Below, piece after piece: positions 1 to 12,774 of a DNA stretch of 64,000 nucleotides; position 1 is the first letter of the stretch; each line of letters begins with the position of its first letter. A model generated the notes under the pieces. It made no database searches. It was not told where the DNA came from and saw only the letters and a program-made list of their open reading frames with translations. The DNA is taken from contig JAANDG010000306.1 in NCBI GenBank assembly GCA_036852015.1, forward strand, positions 1 to 64,000, in the 5' to 3' direction. This DNA is from Pelodera strongyloides (lineage: Eukaryota > Nematoda > Chromadorea > Rhabditida > Rhabditidae). The translations under genes were made by a program, and so were the position numbers.

Positions 1-376
1 ATACGTTCATAGTTCATAGTGACTATCAAGCATTTTTATTACAATATATACAAACTAAATTTCACCTTTATTCGCCCTGGGAAACATTTTTCCGATACGC
101 CCAGCGTATCGTATATGTATACCATAAAACTGCAGGTTTCAAAGCAATATATGCAAATTTTAATCGCATTATAATTTCGCGCTAAATTTGCGTAGACAAC
201 AAGGATATTTGCGGTTTTACGGTACACATATACGTTGAGCGCATCGGAAAAGGTTTTCCAGGGCGAATAAATGTGAAATTTAGTTTGTAAATATTGTAAT
301 AAAAATGCTTGATAGTCATTATGATTATGAACGTATCGTAAATATAGGTTTACTTTGATGGGCCTATCCCTTTAAA
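1..376. repeat. Palindromic element, GGGATAGG-end group (left terminus outside the window)
   Basis: Bases 1-100 are the reverse complement of about 237-336 (CCCTGGGAAACATTTTTCCGAT versus the matching arm). The right end reads GGCCTATCCCTTTAAA. A related copy of the right arm lies at about 16800-16915. Confidence 0.75.
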
Positions 377-1161
377 TATTTATTTACTAAAATCGTTCTC
401 CATCTTTTTATGCGATCTCTGTTTATGGAAATCATTCTAATTTGTGGTAATTTCGCTTATTGTGAGTCATGCATAGATTACATACATACGTATGCACCGC
501 CTCTGAATCACCTGCAGTATTAGTATCAGTAGCCGAATAGCACGATGCTCCCCCAACGCTAATTGAGGCATCATTAGGATCCTGCAATTGCCCTGCTAAT
601 TGCCCAGGCGTGTGAGGAAAGTGGCTTTCATGGCGGGGGCTCTTCGGGACGCTAATTCGGCACACTTCTGTTTTTGTTTTGCATTCCGGCACAGAAAACC
701 CATCTCCACTTCCAATCATAAGTTGCCATCCAGAGCCCACTTTACGCCCAATTTATTCGTTTAATTTTGTTTTTGTTTTCTAGGTTTCCGGTCCGGTTTT
801 TCTTTTATAATAATGTTTATAACAATAGAACATGGACTAAACACTGGGGTAATTAGCAAACTATAAGCGATTCTACATGCTTGTTTCCACACGATTTTTT
901 TGCGAAAATAGCCACAGTCGACTTTAACATAGTGCTTTTAAATGTAATTCCTTGTATTTACCTAAAGCCTAAAAGAAGCGTGTTTTTCAAAAAAAGTGCG
1001 AAAGTGTAATTCAATATCTATCCAACGGAAAACAAATTCCCGGAAATGGAGATTACTTAGCCGCACGGTGCATTGTATATTGTTTTCAATGTTTTTTTAA
1101 AGATATAGGGGCTTCCTGAGTTTCGGGGTTTCAGGAGGCTTGAGAATTGGTTCTGTTTTGC

Positions 1162-1281
1162 TGCCATATTCACCGCTCAATTCCCCATGGGGAATTCCCC
1201 GTCTTTTTCTCTGCGTGTCTCACATTAGAATGCTATTTTCTGTCCCCAGGTAATATTTGTCAGTGGTGAATATGGCCTCTG
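1162..1281. repeat. CCATATTCACC palindromic element
   Basis: Left TGCCATATTCACC and right GGTGAATATGGCCTCTGG are inverted. The body contains CAATTCCCCATGGGGAATTCC and CTCACATTAGAATGC. It is the same family as 24112-24246, 29638-29764 and 60164-60270. Confidence 0.8.
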
Positions 1282-1815
1282 GTGTTTCCGGGGGGGGGGG
1301 GGCCGAATTTCCGGGGTTTTCTGAATAATTTCTACTAGTATACGATTTATTTATTTATGATGCTGAACTAGATGGTTATTATTCTGAATATGTATACTTG
1401 TACGCTTATACCCAAAAGGCTTTTATTTCAGTGGTTTACTATGACGCATAGTGTTTTGCCCGTATTTTCACCTGCTCGGAAATAAAACTTGCTTCAACTT
1501 TAAATTAGTTTTTGTAATCTTCGTGTTTTGAAACGAATATAAGGAACTGTAGTTTGATTGTTCCGTTTCCTGTTAGTTTCTTTACTTTTCGGTTCATGTG
1601 TCGTCTTTCTTGGAAAAAAAATAGTTCTTGCAGATCTCTACTCTTTTTGTTAATTAATTATATATACATATGTTGTGCCCTTCCACCACTCTCTCTAGCT
1701 ATCTATCCCTCTCTCTCTATCTCTCTATCTCTTTCCCTCTCTATCTCTCTCTCTATCTCTTTCTCTCCCTTATTACATAATTATTTTGTATTATCTAAAA
1801 ATATAATAATTTCCA

Positions 1816-1821
1816 TTTTCA
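1816..1821 (+). promoter_or_regulatory. Probable trans-splice acceptor of the DMSR-type gene
   Basis: CCATTTTCAG is a good nematode acceptor 114 bases before the AUG, with no matching upstream donor or exon seen. The 5' UTR then contains a very short AUG AUG UGC UGA upstream frame. Confidence 0.45.
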
Positions 1822-1935
1822 GATGATGTGCTGAAGAGCCGTGCATTCGGCTCAAATCCTTTATTTTTATCTGATCCACGTCTAATAAACGATAAAAATA
1901 TAATATAATATTCTCTAATCTAAATAATCGCCAAG

Positions 1936-2620
1936 ATGGATTCCGAAGTATGCCAGACTGTAATTGTGCAATTGCCGAATGAGAGTATATTCTACGATTG
2001 GTTTAAGGAGGTTAGCGTTTTCTGAAGGGCGTCCCCAAAAGATACAAGAGAAAATTGCCATGAGAGCGGCAACGTTACGGCGTGCAAGCAGAGTGGGAAA
2101 AGTTACTCGCCGTTGGATGCTGGCGTTCAAGTTGCACGCCGCAAGGTTGCCGCTTGCACGCCGTAAAGAAGTAAGGTTGCCGCTTGCACGCCAACTTTCG
2201 TCAGTGTACAGAGCTGGGCGCAACGTGAAACTTTGATGTGCGCCGATCTTTCGCCGCGCTGCGCCCGAAAACGCATAGTGCCAGCGCATTCATTGAAAAA
2301 TAATAAAAGCTATTGTCTTCAGTGACAACTAAGTTTACTGTATTGTCTTCAGTGATAACTAAGTTTACTAGTAATTTATTGATTTTCTTTTAATTGATGT
2401 TTTAGGTGCACTACTTCTACAAGCCGATCCACACATATCTCTCAATTATTATGTGTGTGTTGGGAACGATAGCGAACTTCTGTAATATCGTCGTTTTGAC
2501 GCGGTAAGCGTCTTTCTTTTATAATTATAAAGAAAAAAAAATCGACCTTAGTTGGTTTCCATTCCACAACAAGGTTCTACTGTAAACGCGCTACTATAAA
2601 AACATCGAAAGAACAAGAGC

Positions 2621-2661
<41 letters not shown>

Positions 2662-5600
2662 CGCGAGAGCGAGAAAGAGCGCGAGAGCGAGAGAGAGAGA
2701 AAGAGAGAGAGAGAAATAAAGAGAAAAAAGGAGAAACAGGTACAAGGAGGCATAGAGATCTTTCCTCAAACCCAAAACTTTCAGGCGACAAATGCGAACA
2801 CCCGTGAACATGATCTTGACAGCGATGGCGTGCTGTGACACCGTCGTTTTATTCTCGAATTTGATCTACACAACGCACTACTCATTTGTGGCATTCACAC
2901 ATTGTCACCCAAGGCACTGGAGCTATGGCTGGGCGTTGTTTTTGATAGCACACGCTCACCTCTCCCTAGTAGGACACAGCAGCTCGGTGTGGCTATCGGG
3001 TAGGGATTTTTTATATTTAAAGCGAAATACTGGCCGGTTTTTGAAACAAATCGTGGACACCTGGATCCTTACGTATTTATGCTAATTTACTCAAATTTAG
3101 CTCGATTTTTTTATTCTAATTTATGCTCATTTACATAAGCTGCGTAAGAATGCTGGTGTACTCGATGCGTTTCAAAACCGGCAGGTATTTCGCTTTAAAG
3201 GGATCGGTTCACCTTAAATTGTGTCTGTTTTTTTTGTTTCTTTATTTTCTATAAGGGATAATAAAAAATTGGAATACAAAAAGTAGTGTTCTATTTCAAT
3301 ACTCACGTAGATATTGGGTGATAAAGTGGTGGATTGATCGTGCCGGAATGCAGAAAGGGTAATTGTCCCATACAAACAAGGCAGGACAATTACCCTTTTT
3401 GCATTTCGGGCCGATCAATCCACCACTTTATCACCCAATATCTTCGTGAGTATTGAAATTGAACACTACTTTTTGTATTCCAAATTTTTATTATCCCTTA
3501 TAGAAAATAAATAAACAAAAAAAGAGACACTATTTGAGGTGAGCCGATCCCTTTAAAGCAAAGCATTACCTCGTTGACCGACTCGAACGGTGTCATTTCA
3601 TAGGTTTTTTCCTCGGTTTGTTTTTGTTACAGCCCACATTTTTGCATTTTGTTCGGATTTGAAAAGTAATTTCTGCAACATTCAACAACAAACCCGTATA
3701 AAAAGACTCGTTTTACGTCCGTCTGCCCGGCACTCACAATTAGAGTTAATTTGTTTGTTCGCTGCCAAGTACAGCGATTTTATGTTCAAAAACATCGTTG
3801 AAAGTGAGAATTGGTTCAATTTAGCAGAGCATAAAACAAAGTAGGGAATGTACCAACTTATGCGTGGGAAACCCAAATTATCACAACTAATAACTGGTTT
3901 AATAAATCGCAAGTGTATTTGTACACCGATGTAACGCTGGCAGCGATTCCACAACATGACACTTAAAGCGAAACACCGGCCGATTTTGGAAACAGATCGA
4001 GTACACCAGCATCCTTAGGTAACTTAGCATAAATACTTATGCACACAGTTGCTCATGATGCGTATCAAAAACCTGCCGCTATTTCGATTTAAGTTGGGGC
4101 GACCCTAAAAAAAGTTGGCCCATAAGCCGCGGCTCATCGACACAGTTTTATGAAAAGCCTATTCCAGTGAGCCTCGCCTTCATCCGGTATATGACACTAC
4201 GATCGCGCGGAAAAATGGGTAGTGTCCAGGTAATTTGAGGGTTCTTAAATTTTATTTCTAAAAAAAAAAAGCTTTTTTATAGTTTTGTAAGATTTTTGAA
4301 ATTTTTCAATTTTTATGTGATGAAATTCTGTATCTGTATCTACGGATCAGCATTAGGGAGTGGTTTATGTCTATAGATGTATTTTACTTATTTCTATGAC
4401 TTTCAAATGCTTCAGAAATCAATTGCTGAATAAGCAATTAAATTTTTTAATTATACTTTTATTATTATTTCAGATCGGTCTGAAGCACTCCTATATAGCT
4501 ATCGCTACGGTGATCGTTTTCGTAGCAGTCGTGAACGCACCCAATTTTCTCACGTATAAAATTAATGAAATGCGGCTCAACGATGTAAGTTCTTGTTATT
4601 AGTTTCTGATTTATTTCCGGTTGTTATACAAGTAGTATATGTTTCCTTCTTGTTTCACTTACAACTAGAGTAGTACAGTAGTAAATTGTACATAATAATA
4701 ATAGGGTCGTACTATAAGCTATAAGCTTCTCTCAATATTTCGCGTTACTCAACTAGTGTAGCAGTTTTATAGTTAAATTATAAAATTTGAAAAAAAAAAC
4801 TATAAAAATATAAGTTTGTACATTTTGCAGACCTGTGAGTTGCTGGACCCTTCATTATTTGATGCACCAGCCTATCTGCCTGGAATATCGGATTTGGCTT
4901 TAGCTCAACAATGTTTGGTGAGCTTTTTTTGTTATTTTATAATTATTATAGAACTTCGGTGGCTAATGGCGTTTCAATGCTGTACATTGTACATGCCTAA
5001 TATTTCAGTAGATATGTTTTATGTAATGTTTAGCAAAAAACCGAAGTGATGATGACATACATTCAGCAGGGTGGTGTGCATAGGTAGTATTTACGTAGTA
5101 AGTACCCACGTTGTTATTTATTTATTTAATTCACATATACACCTTTTTCTTTATAGGTATTTCGGCTGGCCTTCTGGATCAGTGGTACCGTATTCAAAGT
5201 GATTCCATGCTGCCTGCTCTCATTATTTGTATATTTGTTGTTGGGAATTCTGAAGGAGGTTTGAGCATTTTGTATTTTTAATGCATTTTGTTTCTGTGCT
5301 CGCGTAACGTACATACAAACAAACACTATTTTTCTACCCCATTACAATGATGGAATTAATAGAGTATACAAAATTATGTTAAAACGAAATACCGGACGGT
5401 TTTTGAAACGCATCGAGTACACCAGCATTCCTATGCAGCTTTTGCAAATGACCGTAAATTAGACTAAACAATCAAGCTAAATTCGGGCAAATTAGCATAA
5501 ATACGTAAGAATTCAGTTGACCACGATGTGTTTCAAAAACCGGTCGGTATTGGCAAATGGTGTACATAGATTGCCTCGAATGGGGAGAAACAATTTAACT

Positions 5601-8600
5601 AGTGTTCCTTTAGGTAAAAGAAAACCGACAACGACTACTCCGAGGTTCTCGGAATAACGTTTCATCCACGGGGCAAGGCACGCCAAAGCACGGAAAAGTG
5701 GCCTCGAATGGGGAGAAACTTCACCGACAGGGAAGCGCCAAGTGAGAATTTACATATTGGCAATGACTATTATACGTTAAAAATAAGTAACACATGTTGA
5801 TAAACATAAATTATTACTTTACGATGTAAAATTATCCAGTAAAAATGCAGAACTGAGTATTCATCTCGGCGAAATCCGCATTGTATTACACGCAAAATGT
5901 GAAGGTTGTTACTTGTGAAACAAAGGTAGCCTGTGGGCACCTAAACGCATTTTTGTGTTCAGATCGGGCTTCTGTTCGTCTGGTTTTTTATCTATTTATT
6001 ATGTAACCAGTCGGCTACCGCCGCCTGAGGCGTCTTTCCAATATTCGCTGATGGTCGCTATGTTTCACTGGGCTATATCTATAAGTAGAGGCAACTCTTT
6101 CTCGCAAGAATAGTTTCCTGGGGAAAGAACTTAGTTTCTGTTGACTATATTTCTCCTAAATTGTCTGCAACTTGCTCTACTCTAGGACATCGAAAAAATT
6201 GCCAAAGCCTAAAAGCAGCTTAATATCGCGTGGCTGATACGCCGCAATGTTTCTCTGGGCTATATAAGTTAGGAGGAAACATTTCTATCCAAAGAGTCTC
6301 CAGTCTTTCTTTTTCTTTTTGAAACCCATACCAATATTGAACACGGGTTAGAACTTAGTTTCTGTTGACTATATTCCTCCTAAATTGTCTGCAATTGCTG
6401 GACTCTACAATATCGAAAAAAATCAAATCCTAAAAAAAGGAATGTGCCTGGTGATACGTCGCAATGTTTCGCTGGGCTATATAAGTTAGAAGCAAACATT
6501 TGTCTGAAGGAAATGGTTTTCACTTTTGTTATTTTCCTTTTGAAACCTACACCAATATCAAACACGGGGATATAACTTAGTTTCTGTTGACTATATTCCT
6601 CCTAAATAAGGACCGGCGCCACGGGGAACATCAAGTTGAGCACACATCGATGCCATTGACAGGGAATTATTATAATTGCGAATATGCTTCTTGAATTGCA
6701 TGGAACAGGGATCTCGGCCTACTTGCCGCACAATCGCTCGAACGATACCCCGCAAGCATTCTGTATATGGCAGCCTTTGTAGCGTTCACTGGGCGTTCCG
6801 CAGTGGAGGTGCCCTGCAGTGGGTGTTCTTTGAACTCTATCGCTCGGCATGTACTCCGCGCCCTTGGTGTACATGCAAATTTTGTGTGGTGCTCATGTGA
6901 GCGCTCCACAATGGCGTTGCACAGCAAGTGGATGTTCTTTGAACATTATCGCTCGGCCGATACTCCGCTTCCTTGGAGTATAATGCAACATTTTGTGTGG
7001 CATTCGTGTGAGCCATCCGCAATGGCGTTGGTGAGTATATGCAGTGAGTGTATGCAGTCTGCGAGTGCGTAGCTCAGGGCTGGATTCTCGTAGGTTGCTC
7101 AAGGGAGGATAATCTCACGTTGAAAGGCAATGGAAAATTTTTGTAAAATAAGAGTAAATAAAGCATTAGACGAAAAAGCTGATTTCAAGTTTCAAAATTG
7201 TCGTTCTTTGAGTTTTGTGCCGTGAGTGTTCTTTGAACCCTTTGTGCCGCAGAAACGCCCGAACGATACACCACACATATTCCACATATGCAGCCTTTTT
7301 TGGACGTTTGTGAGAGGGGCGCTCGGGAAGTGAGATGGCTCAGTGCACGGGAACGTGAACTACTGAACCAATCCTACAACCTGAGCGTAACGCACATCAT
7401 CCAAACGTACACTCAAACAAACGCACAAACAAACAAACAAAGCTCCCAACTTTATATCATAAGATTGTTTTTTTAGAAACCGCGGAGAACGCACTGATCG
7501 AACTACACACATGCTGCTAGCCATCGTTTTTGTGCTCTTGATCACGGAACTACCTCAAGTATGAAATTTCTTATTTGTATATTCTCTTTTACATTTTATT
7601 TTTCGAAAAAGTTCTTATCGTTTTACACGACCACTTTTATAATTTACTCTATTATTTAGAGAATAGTGGGCGGGGGCGGGGGGCGGAGACGTTACCCGAA
7701 AAATTTGCATAATTTAGAATTTGTATAATCCTAATATCTCGTTGTTTAGGGCATAATGGCCGTACTCTCGGGTATGTTATCTGAAGAATTCCGTCGTCAC
7801 GTTTACAATAACTTGGGCGACCTACTGGACCTGCTCTCCTTATGCGGAGCTTGCACCTCGTTTATCATCTACTGCTCAATGAGCGGACAATTCAGAAATG
7901 TAAGTGATTCGTCCCTAAATTTGCATATTCAATATGGAATTAGCATATTACGCATGTAATTAGCATATTATACATGAAATGTTGCATAACCGACGGTAAG
8001 CTACAATATACGTTTCAAAGGGTGCATTTCAATGTAGGATACTTGTTGTAAATGCTCTTGTACTTTTTTTGAGTCCACTTGTAACACAGTTTGGAAGTTT
8101 GGAGGTACGCCAGTTGCTTTATAAAGTCGAGGTAGCTTAGCTTTTGAGCTTGATCCTGGCTCGAGGGGCAAAGGAAATTTACTGCAATTTTCGCATTTTG
8201 ACCGTCATAGGTCATACTATCAATAGAAATTATAAAAAAGGTGCAATTCGAGGTGAAGCTATCCCTTTAAACTTACACTTTCAGGAATTCCGTCGAGTAT
8301 TTCTGCCCGATTCGTTCAAGTGCAGTAAGCGGCACCCGAGTGTCCGACGGCCGTCGGAACCGTTCACAAAGATGTCGTTATTCCCGCCTACGTCAAGGAA
8401 TGGGTGTATGACGAATAGTTCGGCATGTCATTCTCCAGATGAAAGATCTGTGGCTATAACGGTTGTCGGATCTAATCAACAGGTTTGTGCTGTAAGATAA
8501 GAAGGTATAATACCGCAATTGGGAAAAATGTTTCGAGCGTTCTTCAACAAAGGAGTGATAGAGAGATGCGTGCGTAAAAGTATTGCCTCAGACTATTAGT

Positions 8601-8979
8601 CCTCTGATCATTGTGTCAACCATGCGCTTACTGATGTGGAATAACCTGAAGCCTCACACATCATGACTGAAACTTGGACATAATCTTATCATCGACGACG
8701 GTATCACCACCAATTGTCAACAATTGACAACAATTGACAACGCTTGACAACATTTGACACGTGACCACTTTTCAGATTCGTCGCAGTAGTCTGTCTGCTT
8801 CACCGCTTCCCGACACGCCGTTATATTCCGATCGGCTTCTAACGCCTTCACCGGTGCCACAAAAACCAAGTCTGAACGGTAACACAGCAGTAGCTAGCAG
8901 TCAAGAAACTGTGGATGATTCTACAGCGTTCCTCAAAGGGCAACAGCCTTTCAGGGAAAACACATTCTCTAATATTTAA
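1936..8979 (+). CDS. DMSR-type (myosuppressin/FMRFamide receptor-like) GPCR, 12 exons
   Basis: Exons 1936-2010, 2406-2503, 2785-2999, 4168-4229, 4474-4584, 4831-4917, 5157-5258, 5614-5741, 7477-7558, 7750-7899, 8285-8482 and 8776-8979 join in phase to 503 codons plus TAA. The product is a class A peptide receptor of the plasma membrane. TM1 is near residues 30-56. TM2 follows the motif RRQMRTPVNMILTAMACCD. TM3 runs into HSSSVWLSVSLAFIRYMTLR, where FIRY replaces DRY. TM5 contains WISGTVFKVIPCCLL and TM7 contains LGDLLDLLSLCGACTSFIIYCSMS followed by QFR. These signatures match the nematode DMSR/SRW receptors; the family role, binding FMRFamide-like peptides, is established knowledge and the ligand here is unknown. 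The third loop (about 250-300) is basic and the tail after residue 370 is Ser/Pro-rich. Introns 3 and 8 are swollen by palindromes and a 223-bp satellite. The first AUG follows an acceptor-like AG at 1821. The specific paralogue is not assigned. Confidence 0.88.
2040..2200. repeat. GC-rich repeat GCGGCAACGTTACGGCGTGCAA in GPCR intron 1
   Basis: It contains several direct and inverted copies of TTGCACGCCG and AAGGTTGCCGCTTGCACGCC. A related block occurs in protease intron 3 (24755-24870). Confidence 0.6.
2615..2715. repeat. (GA)n microsatellite in GPCR intron 2
   Basis: This is a nearly pure GA/GAGA run with GCGAGA variants. Open frames through it are repeat artefacts. Confidence 0.9.
3017..3199. 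repeat. GCGAAATACCGGCCGG palindromic element 1 (GPCR intron 3)
   Basis: Left TTTAAAGCGAAATACTGGCCGG and the inverted right end GGTATTTCGCTTTAAA. It abuts the next element, sharing TTTAAA. Confidence 0.85.
3194..3557. repeat. Palindromic element, GGGATCGGTTCACC ends (GPCR intron 3)
   Basis: Arms of about 170 bp start TTTAAAGGGATCGGTTCACC and end GGTGAGCCGATCCCTTTAAA. The centre reads GGGTAATTGTCC...GGACAATTACCC. It is a near-perfect long hairpin. Confidence 0.85.
3963..4092. repeat. GCGAAATACCGGCCGG element 2 (diverged)
   Basis: TTAAAGCGAAACACCGGCCG on the left and CTGCCGCTATTTCGATTTAA on the right. It is shortened, about 75 bases upstream of GPCR exon 4. Confidence 0.7.
5378..5552. repeat. 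GCGAAATACCGGCCGG element 3 (GPCR intron 7)
   Basis: AACGAAATACCGGACGGTTT on the left with AAACCGGTCGGTATT on the right; the internal inverted arms include GAAACGCATCGAGTACACC. Confidence 0.8.
6020..6605. repeat. Tandem satellite, unit about 223 bp, about 2.5 copies (GPCR intron 8)
   Basis: ACTTAGTTTCTGTTGACTATAT recurs at about 6129, 6351 and 6574, and CTGGGCTATAT at about 6069, 6258 and 6473. The spacing is therefore about 222-223 bp. Confidence 0.85.
6788..7030. repeat. Second tandem repeat, unit about 120 bp, 2 copies (GPCR intron 8)
   Basis: GTTCTTTGAAC..TATCGCTCGGC..TACTCCGC..CCTTGG..TGCAA occurs twice, and a third partial GTGTTCTTTGAACCC appears near 7227. Confidence 0.75.
7990..8273. 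repeat. Palindromic element, GATAGCTTCACC ends (GPCR intron 10)
   Basis: The right end GGTGAAGCTATCCCTTTAAA and body GTCATACTATCAATAGAAAT match the 53264-53735 element. The left end is weak. Confidence 0.55.
8716..8760. repeat. TTGACAACAA short tandem repeat
   Basis: Four or five imperfect copies of a 10-base unit directly upstream of the last GPCR exon. Confidence 0.75.
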
Positions 8980-9556
8980 TATCGATTTTCGGGCTAATCA
9001 TTGATTTTAACTTATCTGTTATCGATTTTTCTACGATATGTCACCGAAGCAAAGTATTTGGTACTTGGAGTTACACGGTTATTTTAGTGAGTAATCAGCA
9101 ATCTTAATTTTATTCACTTCTTCAAGAACCTAGGAAGATTGGCCGAGTTTATTCATCAACTTTTATTTTTCCATATTTGCCGTCTAGTCGAAAAACAATT
9201 GATAGAATACGGGTTTCTTTTTTGTTTTTGTAATATACTACGTCCTGTGCAAGTAAGCCTTAGAAAATTTAATCTTTAAAGTGTCATGCGCACGTGAAAA
9301 TCAAGCTGGCGAAATATTCGTATTGAATAATTTAATTGCTCACAAACATATATTATGGGAAAGTTTCGCAATGTTGATTTTTTCGAAGCTCGTCACTTTA
9401 AAATGCTTCGTGGGTGCTAAATTTATGTTTTTAACTAATTGTATTTGAATGTGAATTACGGCATTTTCTTTATGAGATTTGTTAATACCGTTGAAGTACT
9501 GACTACTGACATATATATTCTGGAAGATATTAATTTATGTTTTTGGCATTACGCTA

Positions 9557-9735
9557 ATGGGGTTTCCAAGTATGGTGAAAATTTACTGTATTTTGGAACT
9601 ACACAATAATATTTTTTTCATTTTTCATATTATATTATTATATATGCAAGTTTCGTGCAGAAATACGGTAGTACTGAGTACTGACAGAATACAGAATCAC
9701 ACCGAATTTTTTGGGATACTTGGAAACCCCATAAT
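9557..9735. repeat. TGGGGTTTCCAAGTAT palindromic element
   Basis: TGGGGTTTCCAAGTATGG on the left and ATACTTGGAAACCCCA on the right. The body has TTTACTGTATTTTGGAACTAC. Relatives lie at 9778, 35021, 48203 and 61340. Confidence 0.75.
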
Positions 9736-9777
9736 GCGTTGGTAAATTAGCATAGCGTCAGATCCTGACAATAAGAT

Positions 9778-9945
9778 TCATGGGGTTTCCATGTATGCCA
9801 AAAACAACTGTGCGTTCCCTTCCATGTATAGAAAAATTTACCGTGTTTTCCCTGAATTGAATATTTGACATGAGAAATTAATAGATGGGTCTCGCAAAGT
9901 CGTAAAATACGGCAAATTTGTCCGGATACTTGGAAACCCCATAAC
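9778..9945. repeat. TGGGGTTTCC palindromic element
   Basis: ATGGGGTTTCCATGTATGCC on the left and GGATACTTGGAAACCCCAT on the right. Confidence 0.7.
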
Positions 9946-10397
9946 AAAAAATGGTCACCATTATTTGCTACAAGAAGTCATATATTCCTTCGAAAATTGT
10001 ATAAACAATAAGAATGAATAATAACCTTTATTGCGTTTTCGAGTCCTAAACTATGCTGGTATATTGTATTATATTGGTCTTCTTTTGTTTAGTCTTCTTT
10101 TCCTCTTTTTTTTCTTTTTGCATCTGCACCTACCCGATATTGCATTTATGTGAGAAAATAAAACGTATTGCCTAATTTCGAGTTAATAGTAACGTGCTAC
10201 CTGAAAGAAAGATTCCAAATTGTATTAGTACATTTTATTCAAAATCATAGCCTCATAGCACAATTAAACACAATGGCAGCAATAGACAAAAACACAGAAT
10301 GTTTAATATTAAAAAACTGCTCCTCGACATTTCGGAAACATTTTGTGAAATTCCAGCTGAAAAAAGTCTACTCTTTGAAAATATTCTTATTGCATTG

Positions 10398-10862
10398 TGA
10401 GAGATCTGTGGCCGTATGCATGAAAGAGGGTAGCGGCTACCAGTCCAGTCTCCCAGTGGGAGGTGGGAGCAAGAATCAGAAACCAACTCTCCCAACCGGT
10501 AAGGCCTAAGCCTAAGGCCCGTAGTGTTCGTGCACACGGCCACAGAATGTATAGGTAACCTAACAATGAGGCTAATTATTTCTTACGGTAAGGTAAGGTT
10601 ATTGGCAGCACGCGTTCCGAGGTAAGCAAAAATATTGGAGATTATGGTTGCAAGTTGCAAGTTGCGCTTTTCTTCCTTCTGTAAGGTAAACTTTAAAGTA
10701 AAAGATTGTAACGGTGACCAGGATCAGTGACCACAATGGGAGCCTCCCCGGCCGGGAAAATTTGTCCCCGCGTGTCTCTGATTCGTGTGATCCCTCTCTT
10801 TCTCTCACCTCCCACTGGGAGCATCCCAGCGCGTTCGTGTACGGCCACAGAACATACAGTAT
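10398..10862. repeat. Imperfect inverted repeat, CTGTGGCCGTA arms
   Basis: AGATCTGTGGCCGTATGCATG with TCTCCCAGTGGGAGGTGGGAG is inverted at 10790-10862 (ACCTCCCACTGGGAG, GTGTACGGCCACAGAACAT). Confidence 0.65.
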
Positions 10863-11077
10863 AAGTCTTGCCTGCGGACAGCAAATATTGTCATTGACAA
10901 ACAAATCGAGACATTCTGCATTCAGAATTCAGAGGCATTTTCGTCCAAAAATCACTTTTGTATCAAATATAGTTGAAAATATTCATGAAATTAGCTGAAT
11001 AAGTAAATTGTTTTTAGTAAGGAAAGCTCATCAAGGGGACAATTTGGTATTCAAAAGGTAAAGCGGTTGAACACCAA

Positions 11078-11352
11078 CATTATAAAGCCGCGTTCGAGTT
11101 GGGAAATAGTTGTGGAATTCCGGAAAAGGACCGTTCGAGTTGGGACACCGGAAACGTAAATGTTTTTCCGCTATTTAGCCCCAACCGTCGGGGTCAACTT
11201 CGAACATGCGTCATTTTTGTGTTAAAAATATAATCCCACAACGATTCCACGGCGGTAGATTTTGATTTTCCTGTATGTTTTTCCGTCCTTTTCGAACGGT
11301 GGAATATTCCGGAATTCCACCAACTTTTTCCCATCTCGAACGCGGCTTTGAA
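11078..11352. repeat. Imperfect inverted repeat, AAAGCCGCGTTCGAG ends
   Basis: TAAAGCCGCGTTCGAGTTGGGAA on the left pairs with TTCCCATCTCGAACGCGGCTTT on the right, with further inverted CCGGAATTCCAC segments inside. Confidence 0.75.
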
Positions 11353-11667
11353 TGCCGAATACAAAGCCTAATGGTAAGTGAAAGAATAGCGAGTATACAT
11401 ATATTGGCAAAGAAATCATCGAAGCTACCCGTAGGATAAAATAAGCTAGAAACAAATAAAACCTCAAATGCAACATGGGGCCGATGCACAAAACGATAAA
11501 TAAGGAAATTAACAAAGCTGTAAATATCTATGAGATTATAATTAACGATAGGAGTATCATTATTTTAGAGCTTTAGCTGGCCGCTCATGTTAGAAATGCG
11601 CGGGCGGTTGGCGGTTCTAGCGCGGCGCACAGACTTACCATAAGTTAATTTTCGATGTTTATCATTG

Positions 11668-12732
11668 CTAATGCTTGCTAGACGTGGCAGGTTCGCTTAT
11701 GGTCACCCGTTTAACGGCAGTTGCGAGACTTCGTGAAGGAGAGAGCGATGCCTCGCGAGAAGGCACGTTACTAGCGAATTCGCCTGAAATAAGGATAAGT
11801 GTCATAATACGCGGTTCTACATTTAGTACTGGCGGCAAATTTCTGAGAGCGATCTTCGCAAGTTCACAATGCCAATTACATGATGCAAGCTTCACGAAAA
11901 AAATCAGTTTATTAAAACTTTTTCGCATTATTCTCGTGCGCTTTACCCCTCAATTTGTATGAGTAATTTCCGTAAATTTCCGTCGTTTTTATTTTCTGGT
12001 ACATGAGACTAAAGTTGTTTTTTTCAAGTCCGCAGCTACACATGATGAAGTAAATTTAAAAACAGGCTTACCTGGAGCATTTGAATTCCCGCCAGGTCGA
12101 TAAAAGCATACGATAGCCACACAGTTTTTGGACGTGTTCCAGTGTCTGGCCACTCCCATTTCCGTACTATCTTTCCATACCATTTGCGAGAAGTGCTTGC
12201 TTTCTGGAATAAATTCGATAGAAGGTCACAAATGGTCTATTACTCTGGTCCTCAGGCGCGCAGAGCGCAAATGCGTTGCCGCGTCCGCGGGAAAACATTG
12301 CAAATTTGCATTGAAGAATTCGAGACAGAGAGAAACCTCTTTTCTGCGTCTCCGCCTTTCCCATGTTAAAAAACCATCTCTTAGTACGGTAATGTAATAA
12401 TTGTTTTATCTTCATCAAACAACGCACAGTGCTTCGCTTTTCGTTATTTTTTAATTTGGTTGCAAACTAATTCTTTCCAAGACCAATTTTTCTCAGAGAA
12501 CCTAACAAACTTTCCCACATCTAAACTTTCGTGACCGAAGGTGTTAGTCATAAATAATAATTTATTGACACATTATATATATAATATAAGTGTGCATCAT
12601 ATAAAATGATGATGAGAAGGTTGGCAAATTAAGCTGCCTACAAAATATGTAGGCAGCGTCGTTCGATGAGTGGTCTACTGTATTTATTACGACCACACTT
12701 ATCGGCTTGCAATCATAATATAACGTACAATA

Positions 12733-12774
<42 letters not shown>

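Larger units (their letters stand above)
377..1821. other. Intergenic, upstream of the GPCR gene
   Basis: I see no supported gene. It holds one palindromic element at 1162-1281, a 10-base G run near 1292, and a CT-rich tract at 1690-1770. Confidence 0.5.
8980..11667. other. Convergent intergenic region
   Basis: It holds the 3' flanks of the GPCR and CAP genes. The content is palindromic elements (9557-9735, 9778-9945, 10398-10862, 11078-11352) and AT-rich sequence; I see no gene. Confidence 0.5.

Noticed and set aside
432..740. 102-codon minus-strand open frame rich in Ser, Gly and Pro
   Set aside because: It begins at GTG, has no clear acceptor or donor, no partner exons within the window and no recognised motif; it is kept only as a possible orphan exon.
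8716..8760. TTGACAACAA repeats as a CRISPR-like array
   Set aside because: The units are 10 bases without spacers, in a eukaryotic intron.
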